Shown one piece after another: positions 27,273 through 35,193 of a stretch of DNA of 40,309 nucleotides; the stretch's first letter is position 1, and the number at the start of each line of letters is the position of its first letter. The translations under genes were made by a program, and so were the position numbers. The notes under the pieces were generated by a model. That model saw nothing but the letters and a program-made list of their open reading frames with translations, did no database searches and was not told where the DNA came from. The DNA comes from Lachnospiraceae bacterium (GTDB lineage: Bacteria > Bacillota > Clostridia > Lachnospirales > Lachnospiraceae): contig JAFTFP010000015.1 of the NCBI GenBank assembly GCA_017449485.1, positions 1 through 40,309 on the forward strand, read 5' to 3'.

Positions 27273-28208
27273 ATGAGCAAAACCATGGCCAGAGAGAAAA
27301 AGCATCTGCGCGGCCGCAGACAACAGGCGGAGCAGGAGCAGGTCTACCATAAGAAGCTGATCCGCAGGAGAAAGCCCAACCGCTCGATCGCAGGAGATAT
27401 TTTCCTGTATCTGTTTCTGCTGCTCGTGGCGTTCATTATGGCATTCCCGATCATTTATGCTGTCAGCAATGCCTTAAAGCCCCTGGATGAGCTGTTCAAG
27501 TTCCCGCCGCGCATTTTCGCGCAGCACCCGACGCTGGACAACTTCTCGGATCTGTTTGTGACGATGGGCAAATCCTGGGTGACCTTCTCCCGGTATCTGT
27601 TCAACACAGTGTTCATCACTTTTGTGGGCACGCTGGGCCATCTGATCATCGCATCCATGGGCGCCTTTGTGCTGGCAAAATATGACTTCCCGGGCGGAAA
27701 TGCTTTCTTCAAGCTGGTCACCGTCGCCATGATGTTCACCGGCTGGGTGACGCAGATCCCGAACTATCTGCTGCTTAACCGGCTGGGCTGGATTGATACC
27801 TACTGGGCCATCATCGTGCCCGCCTTTGCATCCCCCATGGGACTCTTCCTGATGAAGCAGTTCATGGAGGGACTGCCGACCTCACTCATTGAAGCGGCCA
27901 AGATCGACGGCGCTAATGAGTGGCGCGTATTTACAGGCGTCGTCATGCCGAACGTCAAGCCGGCCTGGATGACACTGATCATTTTCTCCGTGCAGGCACT
28001 GTGGAACAACAAGGCATCCACTTACATTTATTCAGAAGAGCGCAAGACACTGGTTTATGCGCTGCAGCAGATTCAGAGCGGCGGCATTGCCAGAACCGGA
28101 CAGGGCGCAGCCGTGCTGGTAGTGGTCATGATCGTACCGATCATTATCTTCATCTTCTCCGAGAGCCAGATTCTGGAGACGATGGCCAGCTCCGGACTCA
28201 AGGATTGA
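27273..28208 (+). CDS. Carbohydrate ABC transporter permease 2 (first pair)
   Basis: A 311-residue MalG/UgpE-type permease with a basic N-terminal extension (~1-40) and six hydrophobic segments. The EAA loop is EAAKIDGANEW (207-217), followed by VVMPNVKPAW. The family feature GLFLMKQFMEGLP precedes it. It begins 1 bp after the first permease gene, with AAGGAGAG upstream. The pair is typical of CUT1 importers for oligosaccharides, which often borrow a shared MsmX/MsmK-type ATPase. A gene for an NHL-repeat protein follows 29 bp later in place of the usual enzyme or ATPase gene. Confidence 0.92.
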   Translation: MSKTMAREKKHLRGRRQQAEQEQVYHKKLIRRRKPNRSIAGDIFLYLFLLLVAFIMAFPIIYAVSNALKPLDELFKFPPRIFAQHPTLDNFSDLFVTMGKSWVTFSRYLFNTVFITFVGTLGHLIIASMGAFVLAKYDFPGGNAFFKLVTVAMMFTGWVTQIPNYLLLNRLGWIDTYWAIIVPAFASPMGLFLMKQFMEGLPTSLIEAAKIDGANEWRVFTGVVMPNVKPAWMTLIIFSVQALWNNKASTYIYSEERKTLVYALQQIQSGGIARTGQGAAVLVVVMIVPIIIFIFSESQILETMASSGLKD

Positions 28209-28237
28209 CCAGGATGAGGCAGAAGGGATAAGCAGGT

Positions 28238-29767
28238 ATGCGTTTAAAGAATCTTTTCATCAGAACAGCCGCTGTGCTGCTAAGCGCGGCCGCCGTCTTC
28301 CTCATGACAGAGCCGGTGACGGTGACGGCCAAGGAGGAGTACGGCTATACCTACAATTATGATTACTGGGGCGACGTCCAGGAAGGCCCGGACCTGTATT
28401 CTGTCTGCAAGGTGTTCACATCGGCGGATCTGAAGCTGGATCAGAAGCTTAATAATCCCCAGGGTCTGTATGCACACGGAGACCTGCTGTATCTGTGCGA
28501 CAGCGGAAACAACCGGATTATCGAGATCCGGCGCGTCTCTCCGGAGAAGCTGGAAGTGAACCGGATCATTGACTCCTTCAACGGTCCCGTGGAGGTGACC
28601 ACCTTCCAGAATCCGACTGATCTTGCTGTCTCGGAGGAGGGTGAGTTCTTTATCGCGGATCAGGGCAACGCCCGGATCCTGAAGCTGGACAAAGACCTGA
28701 ACTACATGATGCAGTTCGACAAGCCGGTGGATAATACCCTGGATCCGAAGATCGCTTTCCAGCCCAAGAAGATCGTGATTGATACAGCCGGCCGTGTGTA
28801 CTGTGTTGCCGCCGGTATTAACAAAGGCCTTGTGAAATATGAGGCAGACGGCACCTTCTCCGGATTCGTCGGAGCTACACGGGTCAGTTTTGACTGGACA
28901 GATTATATCTGGAAGCGCTTTGCGACACAGGAGCAGCGCGCACGGATGGAATCCTTTGTTCCGACAGAGTACGACAATGCCTATATGGATTATGAAGGCT
29001 TCATCTACGCCTGCGCAGGCTCCTTAAAGCCGGATGATCTGCGGAACGGCACCGTCGATGCGGTCCGGAAGCTGAACCTGATGGGCAATGATATTCTGGT
29101 CCGCAACGGCGACTGGGATGTGCTCGGAGACCTGTACTGGGGTTATGGCGGCGGCTATGAAGGCCCCTCCTATTTCACGGATGTCACCGTGATGGACAAT
29201 GACATCTATGTCTGCCTGGACCGCAACCGGGGACGCCTCTTCGGCTATGACGATCAGGGACGGATTGTCTTCTGCTTCGGCGGAAACGGAAATATGGACG
29301 GCTACTTCCGGCGGCCGGCCGCAATCGAACACATCGGACATGAGCTCTATGTCGTGGATTCACTGGACTGCGCGCTGACGGTTTTCGTCCCGACGGAATT
29401 CGGCAATCTCGTCTACAGCGCCATCGAGGAGTTCGACGAGGGACACTATGAGGCCTCCGGAGAAGCCTGGGAAGAGGTCATGCGGCTGAACGGCAATTAT
29501 GATCTGGCTTACATCGGTATCGGAAGATCGCTGCTGCGCCAGGAGCGGTACGAGGAGGCCATGAAGTACTTCGAGCTGAAGTATGACGAGGAGAACTACT
29601 CCAAGGCCTACAAGCAGTACCGCAAAATCTGGGTGGAGGAGCATATCGGCTGGATCGTCGCAGTGATCCTGATTCTCTTCCTGGTTCCGCTCGGGATCGG
29701 AAGAGTGCGCAAGGTTAAGAACGAGATTGATACTTCAGATTATTTCCTGAGAAAAAAGAACGGGTGA
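28238..29767 (+). CDS. NHL-repeat/TPR membrane protein linked to the importer
   Basis: A 509-residue protein of unassigned function. A signal peptide (~1-31) precedes an extracellular NHL-type beta-propeller (~70-385) with repeats such as LNNPQGLYAHGDLLYLCDSGNNRI (first 20 or so residues from 71), FQNPTDLAVSEEGEFFIADQ and the later FRRPAAIEHIGHELYVVDS. A TPR-like helical pair (~395-460, YDLAYIGIGRSLLRQERYEE) follows, then a C-terminal transmembrane helix (~469-488) and a short cytoplasmic tail. The propeller and TPR would be outside, anchored at the C-terminus. Its stop overlaps the Yip1 gene start by 4 nt. NHL propellers often bind proteins or glycans; here it may scaffold the importer or its associated enzymes (inference). 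Confidence 0.8.
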   Translation: MRLKNLFIRTAAVLLSAAAVFLMTEPVTVTAKEEYGYTYNYDYWGDVQEGPDLYSVCKVFTSADLKLDQKLNNPQGLYAHGDLLYLCDSGNNRIIEIRRVSPEKLEVNRIIDSFNGPVEVTTFQNPTDLAVSEEGEFFIADQGNARILKLDKDLNYMMQFDKPVDNTLDPKIAFQPKKIVIDTAGRVYCVAAGINKGLVKYEADGTFSGFVGATRVSFDWTDYIWKRFATQEQRARMESFVPTEYDNAYMDYEGFIYACAGSLKPDDLRNGTVDAVRKLNLMGNDILVRNGDWDVLGDLYWGYGGGYEGPSYFTDVTVMDNDIYVCLDRNRGRLFGYDDQGRIVFCFGGNGNMDGYFRRPAAIEHIGHELYVVDSLDCALTVFVPTEFGNLVYSAIEEFDEGHYEASGEAWEEVMRLNGNYDLAYIGIGRSLLRQERYEEAMKYFELKYDEENYSKAYKQYRKIWVEEHIGWIVAVILILFLVPLGIGRVRKVKNEIDTSDYFLRKKNG

Positions 29768-30447
29768 GATGGATGGAAGGAACAACGAAAGCGGTATCGA
29801 TTCCGGCCGGACGCGACAAATGGAATCACTATATCGACTCCCTGAAGTTTGCATTGTACTGCATCACACACCCGCTGGACGGGTTCTGGGATCTGACACA
29901 TGAGAGACGGGGAACCATGGCGGCAGCCAATACCATCCTGTTTCTGACGATTCTGGTCAGAATTCTGAAGCTGCGCTACACGAGCTTCCTGTTTATGAAG
30001 GTGTACTGGGAAGACCTGAATATATTCCTCTACATTGCCAGCATCCTGTTTCCGCTTGCACTCTGGGTCATCGGCAACTGGGGCCTCACGACACTTTTTG
30101 ACGGGAAGGGCCGGCTCGGTCAGGTCTATATGGCGACCTGCTACGCACTGACGCCGTACCCGCTGATTCAGTTCCCGCTGATGATTTTCTCACATTTTGT
30201 AACGATTGATGAGGCGGAATTCTATGCCATGCTCAGCGTCATCTCCCTGATCTGGGCAGCCTTCCTGGTTGTCGCTGCGATGGGGCAGATTCACGAGTAC
30301 TCAGCGGGCAAGAACATTCTGTTTACGATTGCCTCGCTGTTCGCGATGCTGGTGATGATCTTTATTCTGATGATCTTCTTCAGCATGATTTCGCAGGGTG
30401 TTGCGTATTTTGTCTCACTGGTAAAAGAAATTCTGTTCCGGCTGTAG
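29764..30447 (+). CDS. Yip1-family membrane protein
   Basis: A 227-residue polytopic protein with about five hydrophobic segments, placed between the NHL and DUF5696 genes. Yip1-family hallmarks are ITHPLDGFWDLTHERRG (34-50), GNWGLTTLFDGKG (104-116) and the PYPLIQFPLMI segment. Bacterial Yip1 proteins have no settled biochemical role. The listed start is GTG within the GTGA overlap with the upstream stop; ATG at 29773 is three codons further in and equally possible. The tight packing suggests it works with the NHL and DUF5696 products, perhaps organising them in the membrane (inference). Confidence 0.8.
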   Translation: MRWMEGTTKAVSIPAGRDKWNHYIDSLKFALYCITHPLDGFWDLTHERRGTMAAANTILFLTILVRILKLRYTSFLFMKVYWEDLNIFLYIASILFPLALWVIGNWGLTTLFDGKGRLGQVYMATCYALTPYPLIQFPLMIFSHFVTIDEAEFYAMLSVISLIWAAFLVVAAMGQIHEYSAGKNILFTIASLFAMLVMIFILMIFFSMISQGVAYFVSLVKEILFRL

Positions 30448-30467
30448 ATTGTGGAGAGTGTTGACAG

Positions 30468-33038
30468 ATGACTGCAAAAAAGATTTTAAGAGCTTTCATA
30501 AGACATCTGCCCGTGATCCTGCTTCTCGCAGTGATCCTGGGAGGCGTGTATCTGATCATGCACTATCAGAACAGATCCACGGCGCAGGAGGAGATCATAC
30601 AGCCCTACGGCTATGACGGAGACGGAAAGGAAGTCGTGATTGAAAACGACGAGCTGCGTCTTGTCATGGACGGCTCTACCACGCAGTTCAGTGTGGAGGT
30701 CAAGGACAGCGGCAAAATCTGGTACGCCACGCCGCAGACGGCTTCCACTGATACGCTGGCGCTCGCGGATGAGAAGGACAAGATCCAGTCTCCGCTGCTG
30801 ATGTCCTACGCGGTGGTACAGGGTCTGGAGACCACCTACAACGCTTACGGCTTCAGTATCCGGAACGGCATCTACGAGATTGAACCGGGAGAAAATGAAA
30901 TCCGGGTGAATTATTCACTGGGCAATCTGGAGAAGGAATTCATCATCCCGCCCGTCATCACGAAGGAAAACTTTGACCGGTGGATGGCGCAGCTGGACAA
31001 GAAGGATGTGGATCTGATCCAGCAGTATTACAAGAAATATGATATCAACAAGCTCGGCAAGAAGGATAACAGGGAGGAGCTGCTGACAAGCTACCCCGTG
31101 ATCGAGCAGAGTGTGATTTATGTCCTGCGTGACACCACCAAGGAACAGACCCGCAAGAAGATGCAGGAGCTGTTTGAGCAGGCGGGCTACACCTATGAAG
31201 ATTACCTGGCAGATAAGGAACTGGATCTGTCCGAGAAGGTTTCTGACAAGCCGATCTTCAACGTCAGTGTGATCTACCGGCTGGAGGGGAAGGATCTGGT
31301 CGTGGAAATTCCGCTGGATTCCCTGGAATACCGGAGCGCGACGCCGATCTATACGATCACGCCGCTGCCGTATTTCGGCGCGGGCGGGACCGGTGAAGAA
31401 GGCTTTCTGCTGGTACCCGAGGGCGGCGGCTCTCTGATCCATTTCAATAACGGCAAGACACATCAGAGCAGCTATTACACCAACGTGTATGGCTGGGATA
31501 TGTGCCTGAGAAGAGATGCGGTCGTGCACAATACCCGCGCTTACTACGGCGTGTACGGCGTGGCCGAGGGAGATGATTCCTTCATCTGCATTCTGGAAGA
31601 CGGCTCTTCGTACGCTTCCATTCAGGCTGATATCAGCGGAAAGAACAACAGCTACAACTATGTCAACGCGGTCTACAGCATCTGCTCGAGAGAGAAATAT
31701 GACGTAGGCGACATCGCCAACAGTGATATCTATGAGTACCTGCCGGATCCATGGCATGAGAACCTTTCCCAGCGCTATCGCTTTATCGACTCCGGCAGTT
31801 ATGTCGATATGGCCAAGCAGTACGGGACCTATCTGCAGGATGAATACGGCAGTTCGCTGGCCCTGAATCAGGATCAGTCCACCCCGGTCGTCGTCGAAAC
31901 GGTAGGAGCGATAGACAAAATCCGGCAGATTCTGGGCGTCCCTGTCTCAAGACCGCTGAAGCTGACCACGTTCGCAGATGCGGAGAAGATCATAACGGAT
32001 CTGAAAGGAGCCGGGATTGACAACCTGTCCGTCAAGCTGACAGGCTGGTGCAACGGCGGCGTGAAGCAGAAGGTTCTTACCCGCGTGAAGGCAATCCGTG
32101 AGCTGGGCGGCACAGCAGGACTGCGTGCACTCTCTCAGACCGCGAAGAACAACGGCGTGAAGCTCTATCTGAACGGGATTACGCAGTATGCCTATGACAG
32201 CAATTTCCTGCACGGCTTCTTCTCCTTTACGGATGCAGCGAGGTTCCTCTCCAAGGAACGCGCCCAGCTGCATAAGTACAGCCATATCACTTACGCGGAA
32301 CGGGAAAACGATGATAATACCTATTATCTGGTGCACACCGACTACGCACAGAAGATGGCAGATCAGCTGGCGGCGGCAGGAGCTGCCTATGGCGCAGGCG
32401 TCTGCTTCGAGGACACGGGAATGGATCTGTCCTCGGACTTCTACCGCAAGAATATGCGCAGCAGACAGTCGGTCTTAAAGCAGCAGGAAGCACAGCTGAA
32501 AAGCCTTCAGGAGAATGGATCAGACATCATGGTCAACATGGGCAATGATTATGCAGTTCCCTTCTGCAGCATGGTGACCGGGATGGACCTGCGGGGCAGC
32601 GAATATACGATTCTGGATGAGTGTGTGCCATTCTACCAGCTGGCACTGCACGGCAGAGTGAATTATACCGGAGATCCGATCAATGTCAGCGGAAACGACG
32701 CAGAGGAAGTGCTCTACAGCGCAGAGTATGGCGCGGGACTGTACTTCACGCTGATGGAAGAGACCTCGTTCGCGACACAGAAGACCCTTTATACGGAGTA
32801 CTACGGTGCCAACTATGATAACTGGAAGCAGCGGATGCTTACCATCGCCGAGCGCTACAACCGGGAGCTGGGACACACCTTCTGCCAGGAAATGACAGGT
32901 CATGAAAATCTGACCGAGGATCTGTCCGTCACGGAATACGCGGACGGAACCAGAGTCTATGTCAATTACGGATACAGCGATGCGAAGACGCCGGATGGAC
33001 AGATCGTTCCGGCAAGAGATTACCTGACAATCCGCTGA
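30468..33038 (+). CDS. DUF5696 membrane-anchored protein, glycosidase-like
   Basis: An 856-residue protein with an N-terminal signal anchor (~14-33) and a large extracellular part, recognised as DUF5696 by overall sequence and context. Residues ~55-300 look like a beta-sandwich (VVIENDELRLVMDGSTTQFS), with a helical insertion at ~165-260. Residues ~495-800 look like an alpha/beta barrel with strands LSVKLTGW, VKLYLNG, GVCFEDTGMD, DIMVNMGNDYAVPF and the motif PFYQLALHG (721-729). This layout resembles large glycoside hydrolases, but the family has no demonstrated activity that I know of. Acidic residues such as E648/D649, D653 and D694 are candidate catalytic positions. ATG 30468 is preceded by GGAGAG. 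It lies between Yip1 and the second permease pair. Confidence 0.75.
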   Translation: MTAKKILRAFIRHLPVILLLAVILGGVYLIMHYQNRSTAQEEIIQPYGYDGDGKEVVIENDELRLVMDGSTTQFSVEVKDSGKIWYATPQTASTDTLALADEKDKIQSPLLMSYAVVQGLETTYNAYGFSIRNGIYEIEPGENEIRVNYSLGNLEKEFIIPPVITKENFDRWMAQLDKKDVDLIQQYYKKYDINKLGKKDNREELLTSYPVIEQSVIYVLRDTTKEQTRKKMQELFEQAGYTYEDYLADKELDLSEKVSDKPIFNVSVIYRLEGKDLVVEIPLDSLEYRSATPIYTITPLPYFGAGGTGEEGFLLVPEGGGSLIHFNNGKTHQSSYYTNVYGWDMCLRRDAVVHNTRAYYGVYGVAEGDDSFICILEDGSSYASIQADISGKNNSYNYVNAVYSICSREKYDVGDIANSDIYEYLPDPWHENLSQRYRFIDSGSYVDMAKQYGTYLQDEYGSSLALNQDQSTPVVVETVGAIDKIRQILGVPVSRPLKLTTFADAEKIITDLKGAGIDNLSVKLTGWCNGGVKQKVLTRVKAIRELGGTAGLRALSQTAKNNGVKLYLNGITQYAYDSNFLHGFFSFTDAARFLSKERAQLHKYSHITYAERENDDNTYYLVHTDYAQKMADQLAAAGAAYGAGVCFEDTGMDLSSDFYRKNMRSRQSVLKQQEAQLKSLQENGSDIMVNMGNDYAVPFCSMVTGMDLRGSEYTILDECVPFYQLALHGRVNYTGDPINVSGNDAEEVLYSAEYGAGLYFTLMEETSFATQKTLYTEYYGANYDNWKQRMLTIAERYNRELGHTFCQEMTGHENLTEDLSVTEYADGTRVYVNYGYSDAKTPDGQIVPARDYLTIR

Positions 33039-33067
33039 GAAGGCAGGATGCGAAAGGACAGCAGTAT

Positions 33068-33976
33068 ATGAAAATCGCACGACATAAATATGTGGGACTG
33101 CAGAAGAGGAAAGCCCGGGCGGGATACATGTTTATCCTACCGTTCATCATCGGCTTCCTGGTCTTTATGGTCAAGCCGCTCTTCCAGTCTCTGTACATGA
33201 GCTTCTGCAATGTGGAACTGGGAGCGGGATCCTTCAGGCAGACCTTTACGGGCCTGACGAATTATCGCTTTGCCTTTCTGGTAGATCCGGAGTACAACCG
33301 CCTGGTGGTCGAGGAGATTTCCAGAATGATGGTTTACTCGCTGGCGATCATTGTCTTCAGCTTCTTCGTGGCGCTGATTCTGAACCAGAAATTCCACGGA
33401 AGAGCTTTTGTACGTGCCATCTTCTTCCTGCCGGTCATCCTTTCGTCCGGCGTGATTCTGGGCCTGGAGGAAAACAACCAGCTGATGGCCGCGATTGCGC
33501 AGACCATTGAGCAGGGGACCTCGGGCATCAGCATTACGGCAGCGCTTGAAAACATCCTTCGTACGGCGGGAGTCGGCGTGCGGGCCTACGAGACGCTGTT
33601 CGAGGTCATTGATAATATCTATGACGTGGCGATCGCGTCCGGCATTCAGATTATTATCTTCCTCTCCGGCCTGCAGAGCGTCTCATCCAATATGTATGAG
33701 GCGGCGGATATCGAGGGCTGTACGAAGTGGGAGAGCCTGTGGAAAATCACTTTCCCAATGGTCAGCTCCCTTTTCCTGGTGAACTGGATTTACACCGTGG
33801 TCGACTTCTGCATGAGAAGTGACAACGGCGTCATCAAAAAGATTCAGACGGTCATGATCGACCAGCAGCAATACGGAAACGCCTCCGCGATGTCCTGGAT
33901 TTATTTTGTCATCGTACTGGCGTTTGTCGGCGTAACATCGATGCTTATTTCGAAGAGGGTTTATTACTATGACTGA
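33068..33976 (+). CDS. Sugar ABC transporter permease 1 (second pair)
   Basis: A 302-residue MalF-type permease with about six hydrophobic segments. The EAA loop reads EAADIEGCTKWE (211-222), then ITFPMVSSLF. It differs enough from the permease at 26333 to be a distinct transporter rather than a recent duplicate. It carries an extra segment (~132-185) between membrane helices, containing EENNQLM and EQGTSGISITAAL. It overlaps the next permease gene by 8 nt. Partner binding protein: probably the lipoprotein gene at 35194. Confidence 0.9.
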   Translation: MKIARHKYVGLQKRKARAGYMFILPFIIGFLVFMVKPLFQSLYMSFCNVELGAGSFRQTFTGLTNYRFAFLVDPEYNRLVVEEISRMMVYSLAIIVFSFFVALILNQKFHGRAFVRAIFFLPVILSSGVILGLEENNQLMAAIAQTIEQGTSGISITAALENILRTAGVGVRAYETLFEVIDNIYDVAIASGIQIIIFLSGLQSVSSNMYEAADIEGCTKWESLWKITFPMVSSLFLVNWIYTVVDFCMRSDNGVIKKIQTVMIDQQQYGNASAMSWIYFVIVLAFVGVTSMLISKRVYYYD

Positions 33977-35036
33977 ACTGACTGCAAAGGCTTTTAAGGC
34001 ATCTGCCGCAGCGGGAAAAGAGAAGAAGCGGGAGAGCACGGCCGGAGGAGATTACAATTCGCTCAGCTTCTTCGAGCGCAACCGCCTCTCCGGCGGATAT
34101 CTGCTCAGAAAGAGAGTGACGGAGAAAGGCGTGTCCATCATCCGTGCGGTCATGCTGTTCGGCATGTGCTTCATGATTCTGCAGCCGATCCTGAACAAAA
34201 TCTCGGTGAGCTTCATGACGGAGTCAGACCTCTACAATCCGATCGTCATCTCGATCCCGGAGCATTTCACGACGGAAAACTACCGGCTGGCTGCGGAGCT
34301 GATGAATTACAGCAAGGCGCTGAGCAATTCCTTCATTGTCTCACTGACCATCGCCCTGCTGCAGATCACGGTCTGCACGCTGGTTGGATACGGTTTTGCT
34401 CGTTTTGAGTTTCCGTTCAAGAAGCTGTGGTTCGCGTTCGTGATTCTTGTCATCCTGATTCCGCCGCAGACCATCGCGAGCTCCCTGCATCTGCATTTCC
34501 GGTTCTTTGATATTCTCGGACTCTTTAAGCTGACGACGGGGAAGACTATCAATCTGCGCGGCTCTGCGCTGCCGTATTATCTGATGAGCGCGGGCTGCAT
34601 GGGACTGAAGAACGGTCTGTATATTTATATGATCCGGCAGTTCTTCCGCAACATTCCCGGAGATCTGGAGGAGGCGGCCTATGTGGATGGCTGCGGCATG
34701 CTGAAAACCTTCGTGCGGATCATGCTCCCGCAGGCGACGCCGATCCTGACATCCTGCTTCCTGTTCTCCTTTGTATGGCAGTGGACAGATGGTTTCTATT
34801 CCAAGATGTTCCTGGGCAACACGAAGCTGGTCAGCACGTCACTGGCCCGTATCGTCGACAGCCTGAGTGCATACATTCAGAGAATCAACGGTGTCAAGAC
34901 GACCATTTCGATCGCGTATTCCAACTGTATTCTGGCGACCGGCACACTGATGATCATCATGCCGCTGATCATTCTGTATCTGTTCGCGCAGAAGGCATTC
35001 GTCGAGAGCATCAGCAGCACCGGAATCAAAATGTGA
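33969..35036 (+). CDS. Carbohydrate ABC transporter permease 2 (second pair)
   Basis: A 355-residue MalG-type permease with an unusually long hydrophilic, charged N-terminus (~1-56) before the first membrane helix; typical family members are near 280-300 residues. The EAA loop is EEAAYVDGCGM (234-244), followed by IMLPQATPIL. The ATG lies inside the last codons of the previous permease gene, giving an 8-nt overlap and probable translational coupling. The N-terminal extension would face the cytoplasm and might contact the ATPase or another local protein (inference). Confidence 0.9.
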   Translation: MTELTAKAFKASAAAGKEKKRESTAGGDYNSLSFFERNRLSGGYLLRKRVTEKGVSIIRAVMLFGMCFMILQPILNKISVSFMTESDLYNPIVISIPEHFTTENYRLAAELMNYSKALSNSFIVSLTIALLQITVCTLVGYGFARFEFPFKKLWFAFVILVILIPPQTIASSLHLHFRFFDILGLFKLTTGKTINLRGSALPYYLMSAGCMGLKNGLYIYMIRQFFRNIPGDLEEAAYVDGCGMLKTFVRIMLPQATPILTSCFLFSFVWQWTDGFYSKMFLGNTKLVSTSLARIVDSLSAYIQRINGVKTTISIAYSNCILATGTLMIIMPLIILYLFAQKAFVESISSTGIKM

Positions 35037-35193
35037 CCTGCGGCGTGTGCTTTTGTGGCAGAACTTTTATGAACGGTAGATCTCTTCCGCGTCGAGGGGC
35101 GGAGGCTGATTTATAGAGCAGCATCGGGGAAACCCGGCAAACAAGCCTGCATCCGGGGGATGCAGAACACAAATTTTTTAAGGAGGGAACAAT
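35037..35193 (+). promoter_or_regulatory. Structured leader before the binding-protein gene
   Basis: Two adjacent perfect hairpins lie here: CGGG-GAAA-CCCG (35125-35136, GNRA tetraloop) and TGCATCC-GGG-GGATGCA (35148-35164). A T6 run (35174-35179) and the AAGGAGGG site follow. GCATC occurs twice (35121-35125 and 35149-35153), and both copies can pair with the single GATGC at 35159-35163, so two alternative folds are possible. It may stabilise or tune the binding-protein mRNA relative to the permeases. No known riboswitch consensus was recognised. Confidence 0.45.

Noticed and set aside
35037..35193. Known riboswitch (c-di-GMP, ZTP, guanidine or THF class) before the binding protein
   Set aside because: The GGGGAAACCC and GGCAAAC elements look suggestive, but the remaining conserved positions of these classes are absent by eye; only the alternative hairpins are kept as an observation.
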